This document shows, one piece after another, positions 41,801 through 50,173 of a stretch of 64,000 nucleotides of DNA. Location of the stretch: NCBI GenBank assembly GCA_029964075.1, contig CM057146.1, forward strand, positions 6,901,501 to 6,965,500, in the 5' to 3' direction. This stretch comes from Patiria pectinifera. Lineage: Eukaryota > Echinodermata > Asteroidea > Valvatida > Asterinidae. The translations under genes and the position numbers were made by a program. The stretch's first letter is position 1, and each line of letters starts with the position of its first letter. The notes beneath the pieces are model-generated. The model saw only the letters and a list, made by a program, of their open reading frames with translations. It was not told where the DNA came from and searched no databases.

Positions 41801-44640
41801 AGTGAGATTAAAAAAATGTGTTTCTGGAGTATGTGTCCCTGTAAAATAGATAGCTATTTGCAAGATTTTCATATTAATTCTTTTACAATAGTCTCTTAAT
41901 TTTCTTTTTCTACAAAACACCTATTTCATCAAAATAAAAAAAAACACTAAGTTTTAAAATAATTTGACATATTCAGGTTTGTACTACCAGAGACATACAA
42001 TCTGTATTTTTACTTGGTGTTTTTACACACACCTGCTTTGAACCTATTGCCACTGGTAAAATTAAATCTGTTTATTTACAAAAAAAAAAATTCATATAAA
42101 ATACCAATTAGTTCATTCTTAATCAAATTCTGACCCTTAAGAAGTTACAGCATTAATATAAATATTATCACTATTAGTCTTAAATATTAGTCCTAAAAAT
42201 TGTCTTTTTGTAAACAAAAGCATTCTATGATCAGACAAAAAGACTTACCCCCATTTGTTGTAAAGCTTTCTTTAATCTATTCATTTCTTTGGATGCTTGT
42301 GGATTCTGCAAAGGAACAGAACAAACAATAAGATTTTTAAAGTCCAACTTTAGAGGCTAAAAAAGAAAGTAAGCGATAACACATCAATAAAGTTCGTACG
42401 GGAACGTAAAGAAAAATATCCTGCAACAGGAAAAGAAGATTAAAATCAAGCACCCCAAAAGAGCAGGGGTCACGTGAAAAAAAAGACATAAAATCAGTAC
42501 CTGGATCAGGAGTACTTTTTGAAAAGGTTAATCCTTGATCTGGAATTAATACCAGTAAATCCTGAAGGTTTAATTCAACTGTAAAATCACGGCGGAAGCT
42601 GTAATTTCAAGGCAAGGGAAGACATGGGGGGAAGGGGTTAGTTGGGGTAGCTAGTTGCCCTACTTTCATCTTAGAAATGTTAACCCTAACTCCCTAGGCA
42701 TTTTTGCTAGGATGCAACCTCAATCCTGCAAAATCCTCAGTTATATCTTGAATGTAGTCCTTGGAGGAGTGACCATTGCCTCAATCCTGCAAAATCCTCC
42801 AGCAATCACTGTCAACATGTTGAGGCAAAGCCAGTGACATCCTGGAGCAGTGCGGAATTTGCAGGATTGAGGCTATATGTTATCTTCCATGAGGCCTATT
42901 GGAATTTGTGCATGGCTGAGCATAAACAACACAAGGTCTGGCCCAAGACCTTGACACAATACATCCACCAAACTGGTCTTAGGGTAGTTGATTTTGTTGG
43001 CTATTGTGCAATGGGAAGGCTAAGTACTTTGACTGTTGACAGCCACACCTTTTGCCATATAGTCTCAGGTTATCCTGCAAAATCCTTTATTTTGCAACAT
43101 TTCCCTTTAACTCTGCCTTGACGTACAAGGTCTAATGTATGGTTAATCTAGTTCACAACAGAAAGATTTACAAGATAATTTTCACTAGAGTACCACTGCT
43201 ACACCCTGAATTGTCTAGTGAATGAATGCCGGATCTTCCTCACTTTTGCAAAATGATCCCACACTGTATGGTAAACTCTACACCCAAACTGTTGGACTCT
43301 GATTATGGTGGATATATGCCTAACCCAATGTGAAGCATAATCAGTTTACTAGTGCAGTACTCACTCCAACAGATTCCAACAAAACATAGTGGATCCTGTT
43401 GGATTCAGCAGGGTTAGGGCTACTGGTAATTCACAACTCTCAGGTTCATACCCCGCTCCAGACAATTTCCTTGTTCAACTTAAAACTGAAAGAAAACTAA
43501 GGTTTGCACATACCTTTGGCTCTATGTTGGTCCAGGCTTTGGCCGTGTCGAAGGCCTCCTTGACCCTACCCAGTCTAGACAGGGCTTGTGTCTTGCGCGT
43601 GAGGGCCTTGGCCATACCGCTTCGGTTCCGCGTCGACAGGGACAAGAGCTGGTTACAGTCCTCCAGGCAGTTCTCATATTGCTCCTGGTCAATCAAAAGG
43701 AAAAACAAGTAAAGTCAGTTAAAGAAAAGAAGAAATCAACTGATACACTCCTCGACCCTTGAAAATCCACTAGAAGGTTTTAAAAAAATTTGCCAGATTG
43801 ATCCTTATCTCCTAGGCATTTTAGTCAGGAAAATCCTACAAAATCCACTACTGAGCAATAACCCAATTGTGAATTAGCATTAGTTACTTTTAGAACCCCT
43901 TAATTTTTTGGCCATTGCGAGTTGACAGAGTTTGGCCGTTGCGCATGCATCAGTTGTAGAGTGAATGGTTCTCAGACTTTACTTCCCTTTAAAAAAAATC
44001 TTCAGAGCCATGAATCAGAAAGAGAAAATAAATCTGAATTTCGCCAGATGTTTAGCTGAAATCTAAATGTGAGAATGAGTTTCATTCTCTTACATAGGAA
44101 GGGGTCCTAATAGTTCTGCAGGCGCATTTTTTTGTACTTAAACCGTCATGGATGTCGAGTGCCATATAAATTAAAGGCTCAACCCTTCCCTAATCCTGCG
44201 AAAGGAATGTTGAGGCTGATGCAAACATTTCGTTGGAAAGAATACATCAGCTTTAAAACGATACAGTCATTAACAAATACAATATTTAGAATGCTTCACT
44301 TTTGAAAAAAAGGGGTCATCAACCAAATGATTGATATTTCAAGCTTTTCATGTCGTAATGCAAAATTCACATGCGCTATTTTACAGCAAGTTGGTATTGG
44401 AAGGTCACAAATTATGCTTCATTTCACAATAAGACAAAATTTGAATTGTTTTTTTACCAATTTGAGATAGCAGACGGAGCGTTTATTGATGTAGGACAGC
44501 TGGAGCTCCCTGTGCTGGTTGGAGACCGAGGGGTGGATGTACTCCAGGGCCTGGGTGAACAGCTCCGCCGCCTCGCGGTACTGTTGCCGTAGGTAGCGAT
44601 CATTTGCCTTCTCATGGAGCTGCTTATGCCTGCTATCCAT
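24715..44640 (-). CDS. HELZ: HELZ, RNA helicase with zinc finger (18 coding exons)
   Basis: The complete coding region runs from ATG 44640 to TAA 24715. Exons, 5' to 3': 44640-44458, 43684-43514, 42305-42249, 41681-41477, 40158-39984, 38625-38436, 37866-37759, 37295-37133, 36443-36026, 35527-35090, 33990-33886, 33321-33115, 32383-32130, 31611-31493, 30800-30507, 28856-28670, 28361-28079, 26890-24715. Every intron is GT-AG and all phases match; the exons total 5,733 bases, or 1,910 codons plus stop. Order of parts: TPR-like N-terminus, a C2H2 finger, a CCCH finger, SF1 helicase core ([13 protein letters not shown], and the [17 protein letters not shown] end), PAM2 motif, long disordered tail. 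The family unwinds RNA and regulates translation and mRNA decay in the cytoplasm and nucleus, contacting PABPC1 via PAM2. Assignment is very secure from near-identity of many blocks to vertebrate HELZ as I recall it. Confidence 0.96.
25800..25865 (-). repeat. HELZ: polyglutamine-coding CAG/CAA tract
   Basis: On the sense strand mixed CAG and CAA codons give a run of about 7 and then 6 glutamines, broken by Leu, preceded by QQRLQQM. The mixture of codons is expected to limit expansion. Confidence 0.85.
27454..27850. mobile_element. hAT-like MITE in HELZ intron 17
   Basis: Ends CAGGGTTCGAC and GTCGAACCCTG are a perfect 11-base inverted pair. The flanks share only ACCAG, so the target duplication is not clean. 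A diverged copy in opposite orientation lies at about 39140-39360 in HELZ intron 5. Confidence 0.7.
28079..28361 (-). CDS. HELZ: HELZ coding exon 17: helicase motifs V-VI
   Basis: Phase 1 in, phase 2 out. Starts '[20 protein letters not shown]', then a lineage-variable linker rich in Ala, Lys and Gly, then [20 protein letters not shown] with [17 protein letters not shown], the SF1 motif VI region. The linker is encoded by GC-rich sequence. Confidence 0.95.
28375..28434. repeat. 28-bp tandem repeat beside a splice acceptor
   Basis: 'gataaatccaacaggttc' with flanking 'aaaacac' occurs twice in tandem, 14 bases from the exon 17 acceptor in HELZ intron 16. Confidence 0.75.
28670..28856 (-). CDS. 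HELZ: HELZ coding exon 16
   Basis: Phase 0 in, phase 1 out. Encodes [20 protein letters not shown], then '[20 protein letters not shown]' and VERVMNVQG, matching the second RecA-like domain of HELZ (motif V neighbourhood). Confidence 0.95.
29162..29313. mobile_element. 152-bp foldback element in HELZ intron 15
   Basis: Nearly the whole stretch is one hairpin: ATTGAGTGGCT and AGCCACTCAAT at the ends, GGAAGAATATTATTGC and GCAATATTATTCTTCC further in. The centre is near 29240. Confidence 0.8.
29701..30212. mobile_element. TTAA-flanked MITE, copy 1
   Basis: Left end AGGGAAAATACAACATTTGC and right end GCAAATGATGTATATTCCCT are inverted repeats. TTAA flanks both ends (29697-29700 and 30213-30216), the piggyBac-type duplication. 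A more diverged copy of the whole element is at about 47181-47705. Confidence 0.8.
30507..30800 (-). CDS. HELZ: HELZ coding exon 15
   Basis: 98 codons in phase 0 between CCACAG and GTGAGT. Contains '[20 protein letters not shown]' and '[20 protein letters not shown]', hallmark blocks of the HELZ helicase core after motif III. Confidence 0.96.
31493..31611 (-). CDS. HELZ: HELZ coding exon 14: DEAA box
   Basis: Phase 1 in, phase 0 out. Encodes '[20 protein letters not shown]' then [23 protein letters not shown] is the Walker B/motif II for ATP hydrolysis, and LAGDYMQ is motif III. Confidence 0.96.
32130..32383 (-). CDS. HELZ: HELZ coding exon 13
   Basis: Phase 2 in, phase 1 out. Encodes [20 protein letters not shown] with [17 protein letters not shown] and [20 protein letters not shown]; motif Ib-Ic region of the first RecA-like domain. 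Confidence 0.95.
32608..32663. repeat. strong hairpin in HELZ intron 12
   Basis: GTTTTCACGAACT and AGTTCGTGAAAAC form a perfect 13-base stem, with a second inner stem ACACA/TGTGT. A related half unit, 'ggttttcacgaactgaaacg', recurs at about 32743, and 'tttcactaactga' near 32684. Confidence 0.75.
33115..33321 (-). CDS. HELZ: HELZ coding exon 12: Walker A
   Basis: Phase 2 both ends. Encodes [20 protein letters not shown] then [20 protein letters not shown] and [18 protein letters not shown] is the P-loop; the QREA upstream block is the SF1 Q-motif-like region. Confidence 0.96.
33519..33753. mobile_element. short inverted-end repeat in HELZ intron 11
   Basis: CCAGTTCACGCCGGGAT on the left pairs imperfectly with ATCCGACGTGAACTAG on the right. 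'atttccggcct' is repeated inside at about 33621 and 33662. Locally GC-rich compared with the intron. Likely a degraded MITE. Confidence 0.55.
33886..33990 (-). CDS. HELZ: HELZ coding exon 11
   Basis: Phase 2 both ends. Encodes [20 protein letters not shown] then [15 protein letters not shown], joining the beta-rich domain to the helicase core as in vertebrate HELZ. Confidence 0.95.
34252..34439. mobile_element. 188-bp foldback element in HELZ intron 10
   Basis: Near-perfect arms of about 80 bases: ATAGAAATA, then TAGTTACCTTTCAGAGTC, and further in; mirrored by GACTCTGAAAGGTAACTA and TATTTCTAT. A 14-base direct repeat TAATTGAAATCGCA stands outside both arms (about 34203 and 34439). Confidence 0.8.
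35090..35527 (-). CDS. HELZ: HELZ coding exon 10
   Basis: Phase 2 both ends. Starts [16 protein letters not shown], includes [20 protein letters not shown] and ends [12 protein letters not shown], all matching the domain before the helicase. An insert of about 30 residues rich in Lys, Gln, Pro and Ser (near 35250-35330) is GC-rich and absent from my memory of the vertebrate protein. Confidence 0.95.
36026..36443 (-). CDS. HELZ: HELZ coding exon 9
   Basis: Phase 1 in, phase 2 out. Encodes [20 protein letters not shown] with [16 protein letters not shown] and [33 protein letters not shown] and [10 protein letters not shown] are diagnostic HELZ blocks. Confidence 0.96.
37133..37295 (-). CDS. 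HELZ: HELZ coding exon 8
   Basis: Phase 0 in, phase 1 out. Encodes [20 protein letters not shown] and [28 protein letters not shown] and ENCQEW match HELZ. Confidence 0.95.
37759..37866 (-). CDS. HELZ: HELZ coding exon 7
   Basis: 36 codons in phase 0: [20 protein letters not shown] then [16 protein letters not shown]. Aligns to the ECIEGVKV-type segment of vertebrate HELZ. Confidence 0.9.
38436..38625 (-). CDS. HELZ: HELZ coding exon 6: CCCH zinc finger
   Basis: Phase 2 in, phase 0 out. With the Cys from exon 5 it forms C-x5-C-x5-C-x3-H ([17 protein letters not shown]), followed by [20 protein letters not shown] and EKWMTSP. The first spacing (5) is shorter than the 8 I recall in vertebrate HELZ. 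Confidence 0.93.
38761..38842 (+). repeat. repeat with hammerhead-like core and histone-type stem-loop
   Basis: CTGAAGA (38778-38784) matches the hammerhead ribozyme CUGANGA box. A 7-bp stem CGGTCAG/CTGACCG follows, then GAAC where GAAA is expected. A small hairpin AGAGT/ACTCT precedes it. At 38826-38841, GGTTCTTTTCAGAACC is a perfect 6-bp stem with a TTTC loop, the shape and loop of histone mRNA 3' ends. No histone gene is nearby. Hammerhead motifs of this sort are known in Penelope-like retroelements; the family here is inferred. Confidence 0.6.
39140..39360. mobile_element. truncated inverted copy of the 27454 element
   Basis: 'aatttaaccctaaacagt', 'acacaaattgatacagg' and 'cccaataatttttgactcgcc' are reverse-complement matches to the element in HELZ intron 17. 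The unit 'gactagcgtgccgctgtttt' is doubled near 39310-39349. Confidence 0.7.
39984..40158 (-). CDS. HELZ: HELZ coding exon 5: C2H2 (U1-like) zinc finger
   Basis: Phase 1 in, phase 2 out. Encodes [20 protein letters not shown] then GQAHQ: C-x2-C, a 12-13 residue spacer and H-x5-H, the layout of U1-type/matrin zinc fingers that bind RNA. It continues [19 protein letters not shown], the HELZ block just before the CCCH finger. I do not remember the C2H2 finger in vertebrate HELZ. Confidence 0.92.
40467..40765. mobile_element. MITE-like dispersed repeat, copy 2
   Basis: CCTTGTGGAGAC and GTCTCCACAAGG form a perfect 12-base inverted pair. The interior is about 95% identical by eye to 11771-12070. 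It lies in HELZ intron 4. Confidence 0.8.
41040..41265. mobile_element. AT-rich hAT-like MITE in HELZ intron 4
   Basis: Right end 'tttaaatcagacaaccctg' and left end 'aagggttgtta' are an imperfect inverted pair; the interior is dominated by GATTT/AAATC words. No clean target duplication. Confidence 0.5.
41477..41681 (-). CDS. HELZ: HELZ coding exon 4: disordered linker
   Basis: Phase 0 in, phase 1 out; 68 codons rich in Ser, Gly, Ala and Asn, ending [14 protein letters not shown]-rich and with no domain. It fits between the TPR-like region and the zinc fingers, where the family is variable. Confidence 0.85.
42249..42305 (-). CDS. HELZ: HELZ coding exon 3 (57-nt micro-exon)
   Basis: A 19-codon exon, [19 protein letters not shown], between TTTGCAG and GTAAGT, phase 0 on both sides, so skipping would keep frame. 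Helical and charged. Confidence 0.85.
42670..43130. repeat. TTAACCCTAACT-ended repeat in HELZ intron 2
   Basis: Begins with TTAACCCTAACTCCCTAGG and contains 'cctcaatcctgcaaaatcctc' words repeated at several spacings; the same words recur at 55195-56005. The right end is not clear. Confidence 0.6.
43514..43684 (-). CDS. HELZ: HELZ coding exon 2: TPR-like
   Basis: 57 codons, phase 0 both sides: [20 protein letters not shown] then [20 protein letters not shown]. Helical TPR-like pattern, corresponding to the vertebrate N-terminal repeat region. Confidence 0.9.
44458..44640 (-). CDS. HELZ: HELZ coding exon 1 with start codon
   Basis: Starts at ATG 44640 ([20 protein letters not shown]), 16 bases after acceptor CTCCCAG at 44657-44658. 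An upstream in-frame ATG in the open frame lies in the intron and is not used. The peptide [19 protein letters not shown] is a classical TPR helix. Confidence 0.92.
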
Positions 44641-44804
44641 AGTATGCCACCTTAGCCTGGGAGGAGAGGTCACAGGTCATAGGTTAATAAAAGGGGGTCA
44701 TGGGTCATTACACCAAGGTCACTTTCTAAAAATCTTCCAATGCCACCGTAGGTAGTCATGGAGCTGCTTATGCCTGTTATCCGTCTCAACCTGAGAAGTA
44801 ACAG

Positions 44805-45612
44805 GGGTCAAAAGTCAAAGGTCATCACATTGACAGGTCATAGGATCTAAGGTTTTCGAAACCTTGTTTTCATTCCCAGCTACGGCTTCCAGTGATTTAA
44901 GGCCCTGATTTTCAAAATTCCTGCTCAATATACATGGATGTATAAAGAGGACTCTGAAACGTTCGCCTGAAATTTGAGGTATAAAGGAAAAGTATTCACA
45001 TATGAATGGTGCCAGCATATTTATTACAAATTGGGAAAAAAACCTGAAACCAGGCAATCGTAGGGGGACTTTACAGCCCTGAATATTGGTGCAGGTTCCG
45101 GGTACCAGGGATAAATCTTAGGCCAGGGACAAAGCTGAGATTTGGGCAATTGGCCAATTTCAAAGGGATAAAAATGGACTTCTGGAGAGAGGTCCAAAGA
45201 TTTCGGTCAATAGAAACCAATGAAATTCAGGTTAGTCTTCAGAGAGTGCACACTTCCAATCAATGGTATCACCTTTATAACCCCAAGGTCACAGGGTCAA
45301 AGGTCATTAAAAGGTCATCATACTCACATGAGTTACTGATTCTGACAACTAACTTTGTCTACATTTTTAGCAACTAATTTCAGCACACATGCATTGTTTA
45401 AATTTGAAAAGGGTAAAAAAGCAAAGGTCAAAGCAAAGCTGTAATATCTTCATAAGTCCTCACAAATCCATCACATGTAGAAAATAAATCCAGCCTCAAG
45501 TCAAACAAGCCATTCAAATGACCAGTCACAAAGGAATTCCACTGGCATTGTTGTGACCGTTTTGTGGTTTTGACTTATGATGGACTCCATTATAACTCTG
45601 GGTCAAAGGTCA
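44805..45612. promoter_or_regulatory. cluster of DR1 nuclear-receptor-type sites in HELZ intron 1
   Basis: GGGTCAAAGGTCA occurs perfectly at 45294-45306 and 45600-45612, and AAGTCAAAGGTCA at 44812-44824, with many extra AGGTCA half sites between. DR1 is the known layout for HNF4/RXR/PPAR-type receptors. They may simply be part of a repeat. Confidence 0.45.
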
Positions 45613-46712
45613 CATAAACATCTGATATCACCGGCCACTTCAAAACGCTATCAGTCTAGATGTTTGGCATAACTTGTGGAACAAACAAGCGTTATCTGCC
45701 CATAAACACCGAGTCAAATAGCACAATAACCATTCACATCGTTTCACCTGTTTGTAAAAAATATACCAGAAAACCGGACAGCTGCACAATTGTAATGGTT
45801 ATGCCTAAATACATCAAAAGGATGCATTACATTCTAATATCCCTAAATCAACACCTTATTTATGTATTTATCACAAACAAAACTGTATTTTTACAACAAT
45901 TTTGAAATTTTTCTACTGAAATACAATACCTATGTTTCTACAAGCAGGTGGCATCCCAGACATGTTACAGCATGCCCACCTAGGCCACAATAATCACCAC
46001 TAAAACGACTCCCTACAGACTGGGGAGACCACAAGACAAATACAGGCTGGGATTTAGCACACAATGCACGTAACCTTTGACCTCTTACACAGCTGCAGGG
46101 ATCAGTGGTTGATCCCAAGCAAGCAGGCTGGGATGTGTGGATGGAGCAAACATTTCATGATACACAACAAATTTTGGTGTGTTTTTTTTATAACAGTGTG
46201 CAATTTCAATGTGACGCTGCTGTACAAAAGGGTAAATTACGGTCAAATAATGAACGTTGGTGATATGTCACCAAAAATATGAGCATAAAGTCTGAAATTG
46301 CCATAAATTTTGGTAGTACAGTAGGGTATTTAAAGCTGAAATTCGAAGGGATGGTCGATTTTTTTTTCCAGGTATCTCTCAATCTTCAAGTCAAGTCTTT
46401 TACCTTTTCCTTTGGGGGGAGGGGGGCTTTTCCGCAAAGTTGCAGAAAAAGGTTTTTTTTCCCTTCTTTTTTCTTCTCTCTGTTAAACATCTTTAAAACA
46501 TGCTTTCATCCCGTTAAATTAGTTGACTGTTCATGGATTCACTGTAATACAAGGGATTTTTAAATGCCAGTTTCTCAAACATTAGTTGTACAAAGTAATT
46601 TAGTTGGTAGTCTATACATCCATAACCAAACCCTGTATCCCCTAATGTTACATTAGGGGATACATGCTCACTTTGTGGAGACTGATCACATTTTTAAATA
46701 CTGACCGTATAT

Positions 46713-47110
46713 TAGGGGTGTGCATTTACGGGTAGAACATGAACCGGGCAGCTGATTAAAAAAAAACCTGGTACCCAGGTACCCGTTAAAGAAACCCAAC
46801 CCCACAATTCAAATCTCGGAAGTGCTGTTCAGATTGTTCATAAAGGTCCGTATGATAATACTACCACATCGGTGCGTCCATGCAGCAAGATACAAAAGTG
46901 TATAGTTTTATAGCTTTCTGATGAAAAGTGCAACTTTCACGAGCATAATAAACATGAAACCACTTGAAAATTCCCCACAAATGACGTTAAAACCTTTCTT
47001 TTTCAATGTCTGAGAAGATACTATTAAATCAATATGTAAAGTTGATCCCATAATCTCGAATCGGTTCCTGAAATCAGCAGTCAGATACCAGCTTCTGATG
47101 CACAGCCCTA
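46713..47110. mobile_element. hAT-like MITE in HELZ intron 1
   Basis: Ends TAGGGGTGTGCAT and ATGCACAGCCCTA are inverted with one mismatch. The 8 bases outside, CCGTATAT and CCATACAT, differ at two sites, consistent with an aged 8-bp duplication. Confidence 0.65.
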
Positions 47111-47180
47111 CCATACATGTACCATTTTTGTCCAGTACAACATTTGTGAACGCATGCGACAACTCACCGAGCTCAGACTA

Positions 47181-47705
47181 TGATGTATACAACATTCATA
47201 AACATTAAAAAAATTAAAAATTATTATGAAATACCTTACGTGACTGTAAGTGAATAATAGTCTAAAGCATACTGTGAAATCGTGGCACCTCGTGTGCTGT
47301 CACTTTCAAGAAAAATTGAATTTTGTATCAATTTCCAACGATGGGTGGCTGACCATTGGCTGCAAAAAAAAACACTTTACTTTTTTTCAAAGACTGCCCC
47401 AATTTACCAAATTCAGTTAGTCCAAATTTTGTTTGCATCGGTTAAACATGGATCCGTGAACGGGTGCAAGCCAGCTTCCCTGACCTGACAATTCTCCAAC
47501 GTCCATAGATTGAGCACGCCGTTTCGTCTGAAGTAAAGGTCAGGGAACCAGACTACAAGAATAGCATTTTTTTTCTTGGTTTTTCCAGCATTGATGAACA
47601 CAAAACTTTAAACAGGCCAGTGTAAAAATATTTGCCATAAGATACTAACCCCCAAATCCATCCATTACTGAAAATTACAACAAAAGCAAATGTTGTATAA
47701 TACCT
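47181..47705. mobile_element. TTAA-flanked MITE, copy 2 (diverged)
   Basis: Collinear with 29701-30212 over about 500 bases ('ctaaagcatactgtgaaatc', 'cagggaaccagactacaaga'). The right end GCAAATGTTGTATAATACCT is followed by TTAA; the left end is eroded. Confidence 0.7.
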
Positions 47706-47787
47706 TTAATTTAAGAAAAATCAGTTGGCCATTTCATTCTAAATTGATAGCAACAAGCAGGACATGGGGCCTATTCAAAGAACTGTA

Positions 47788-48138
47788 AGGCCAAAAAAAA
47801 AAAGTCTCCGGTTTCTGGTAAGTGGTATGCGCGCACGTTGCCGTAGTTTTTTTTTCAATGAAAGATGTTGTCTCAAAACTGCCAAACTCACTGGTTTGAC
47901 TGTAATCCTGCTGCTGCACAATTTTAACGTGTTTTTAGATGGGGTTATGATCGAGAATAAGCTTTATGTGGTCTCTCTGGACTCCCATGTATTTGCACTA
48001 AGTTTAGTCGGGCACCATTTGCAGTCATCAGCCGACATTTGAAGCCAAAAAATCAGGTAAAAAACAGAAAAGCCGTGTCGCCCCACCAATTTTTAGGCAA
48101 GCTCCATACCAGAAACCGGAGACTTTTTTTTTTGGCCT
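47788..48138. mobile_element. MITE with 28-bp inverted ends
   Basis: AGGCC, an A-run, then AGTCTCCGGTTTCTGGTA on the left; TACCAGAAACCGGAGACT, a T-run and GGCCT on the right. About 350 bases, no coding sequence. Target duplication unclear (TA or TAA-like). Confidence 0.75.
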
Positions 48139-48245
48139 AATGGTAAGTTGATTCTGTGAGAGTCTGCTTGCCCACAAAAAAAAGAAGCTTTTTAAATCTG
48201 GTCCCTGACATGCCTGGGTCTACTGCCTGGCTGCAATAATTCATG

Positions 48246-48611
48246 GGGCCGTATCATAAGTCCGACGCCTCATAGGTCCGATGCCTCATAAGTCCAAAAT
48301 TTCGGACTTATGAGGCGTTGGACTTATGAGGCATAACATTTATTTATTCCGTCTCATAGGTCCGACGCCTCATACATGTAGGTCCGACGCCTCATAAGTC
48401 CGGCGCCTCATAAGTCGACGTCGGAAAAACGAGGCGCTTAATTTGTCGGACCTACGAGGCGTCAGAGCTATGAGGCGTCGGACTTATGAGGCATCGGACC
48501 TATGAGGCGTCAGACTTATGGGCCTTTATTTGGTTAGGGGATGCGATTTTGTCGGACTTATGAGGCGTCGGACCTATGAAGTATGAGGCGTCGGACTTAT
48601 GAGCGGACCCC
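48246..48611. mobile_element. foldback element built of 17-bp repeats, 8-bp target duplication
   Basis: AATTCATG flanks both sides (48238-48245 and 48612-48619). The ends pair as GGGCCGTATCATAAGTCCGA against TCGGACTTATGAGCGGACCC. The interior is an array of about 15 units like 'gtccgacgcctcataa', in one orientation on the left half and the opposite on the right half. Confidence 0.8.
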
Positions 48612-49252
48612 AATTCATGTGAGAGCATCTACACAGAGAAATTCAAATTTGCCAAGTGGAAAACTTGGCAAATTAAAACAAAATCGTTTTTGGAATAAAT
48701 TGATGGAATCAATATTAGAACCCTTCTGAAACATGAATGAAACTTTCACAGCTAACCCCCTTGTGACTCTACATGTACCTACATGTATCGGATAAATACA
48801 GAGTTCTAAATAATAAATAGGTCCTTGGTTACACCATGGAAAATTAGTCTTAAAACAAGTAAAAAGCTGTATTAAATAATTGTCCAAAATTGTTGGCTGC
48901 ATTTTAATTTAAATGAAGGCACCTTAAAAGGATTGGTTTTAGCATGGAACTATAAAAAAGCTCCATGGTTTTAGATAGGGAAATAAAGTACTGAGTACGT
49001 GTAGCCTACTAAAACATTTAAAAGTCCCAAGTCCCAGGGTATGTTGCAAACCATTTATAAGTTGCGAGTCTTAGTACAACTGCAACCATTGTTTAATAAA
49101 CGTGTACCCTTTCATGCCGACCCAACCTGCATCCGCACATCGTCTCGGTATTTGTACATGGTGCCCTCTTTTGTTTACGATTTACTTCATCACATTGCAT
49201 CCAACCATGGAGGAAGGCTTCCTCTATGATCCCCCCCCCCCAAAAAAAAGGC

Positions 49253-49455
49253 AGTGGATATTTTGCCGGAGACGGCAAACCTTTAGTAAACGTTAGTTTG
49301 CCGGATATGCACTGAACATGCTGTTACACAACTTTTACATCTTATAATTCAGCCCTATCTTAAAGAGTACAGCGCCCTCTGTTGATATGGATTGCCGCCG
49401 GCAAACCTTTAGTAAACGTTAGTTTGCCGTCATTACCTCCGACAAAATATCCACT
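49253..49455. mobile_element. inverted-end element with two copies of a 29-bp near-palindrome
   Basis: AGTGGATATTTTG and CAAAATATCCACT form perfect 13-base ends. GGCAAAC...GTTTGCC units of 29 bases are identical at 49274-49302 and 49400-49428. Confidence 0.75.
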
Positions 49456-50116
49456 ATCAAAAAAAAAAATGCCATTTTCGGGTGGCCGTACATTCTATAG
49501 TTGCTCAGTTAGTCATGTTACTACTGTCGAATTATTGTCAGCAGCTTGTTGTCAGCAAGTTGAGCAACTGAACAATCATTCAATTCATTACCAATACTGC
49601 AATAGGGAGTACTGCGAATTTGACGTTTTGCTATCTCACAAAAAGTTGAAATTGAAAAGTGACATTTTTGTAGTGGTGTATATAAACAGGCCCTGTTTCT
49701 GTAGTGTAAGTATTATTTAAGATTAGCCCTGGCACTATACAAAAAATACGTCTTGGCTGAGTGACATACGTATACATGACCCATTGCGGCATTGTCGACA
49801 TGATTGTCTATGCGCGCGACACATGAATAAATCACAACACACAGTCACAGTCCGCAAATCAGCTGTCATGATGTCACTGCACTGCGCACTAGTCCTCCTC
49901 CAATACGAATCTGCGGTGATCTGCATACGTTACCACTGTGACGCAATGGAACTTTTCATTTATTTACATCACATTTCAACACCTGCAGCTCACGAATGCA
50001 CGCTCCCCCGAGCTCACGAATGCTATATTTTAACAAGGTCATGTCCTTCCACTGTCTAACAAGTGTACAACTCCAGCAATAGTGCTTATTTTGCCGAAGT
50101 CTCTCGCAATCCTTAC

Positions 50117-50173
50117 CTAAAAATTGCACTTCACTCATCGTCGTAGTCACTTCTTCTCTTCTTCGTCCGCCAT
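50117..50173 (-). promoter_or_regulatory. HELZ: HELZ non-coding first exon with an 8-codon uORF
   Basis: On the sense strand TTTTTAG|GTAAGG gives a donor at 50116. Joined to the acceptor at 44657 it precedes the main ATG by 16 bases of exon 2. ATGGCGGACGAAG opens MADEEEKK then TGA at 50147-50149, entirely in this exon. AAAATGGCGG also resembles a YY1-type site at a start region. The transcription start itself is not fixed. Confidence 0.6.
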
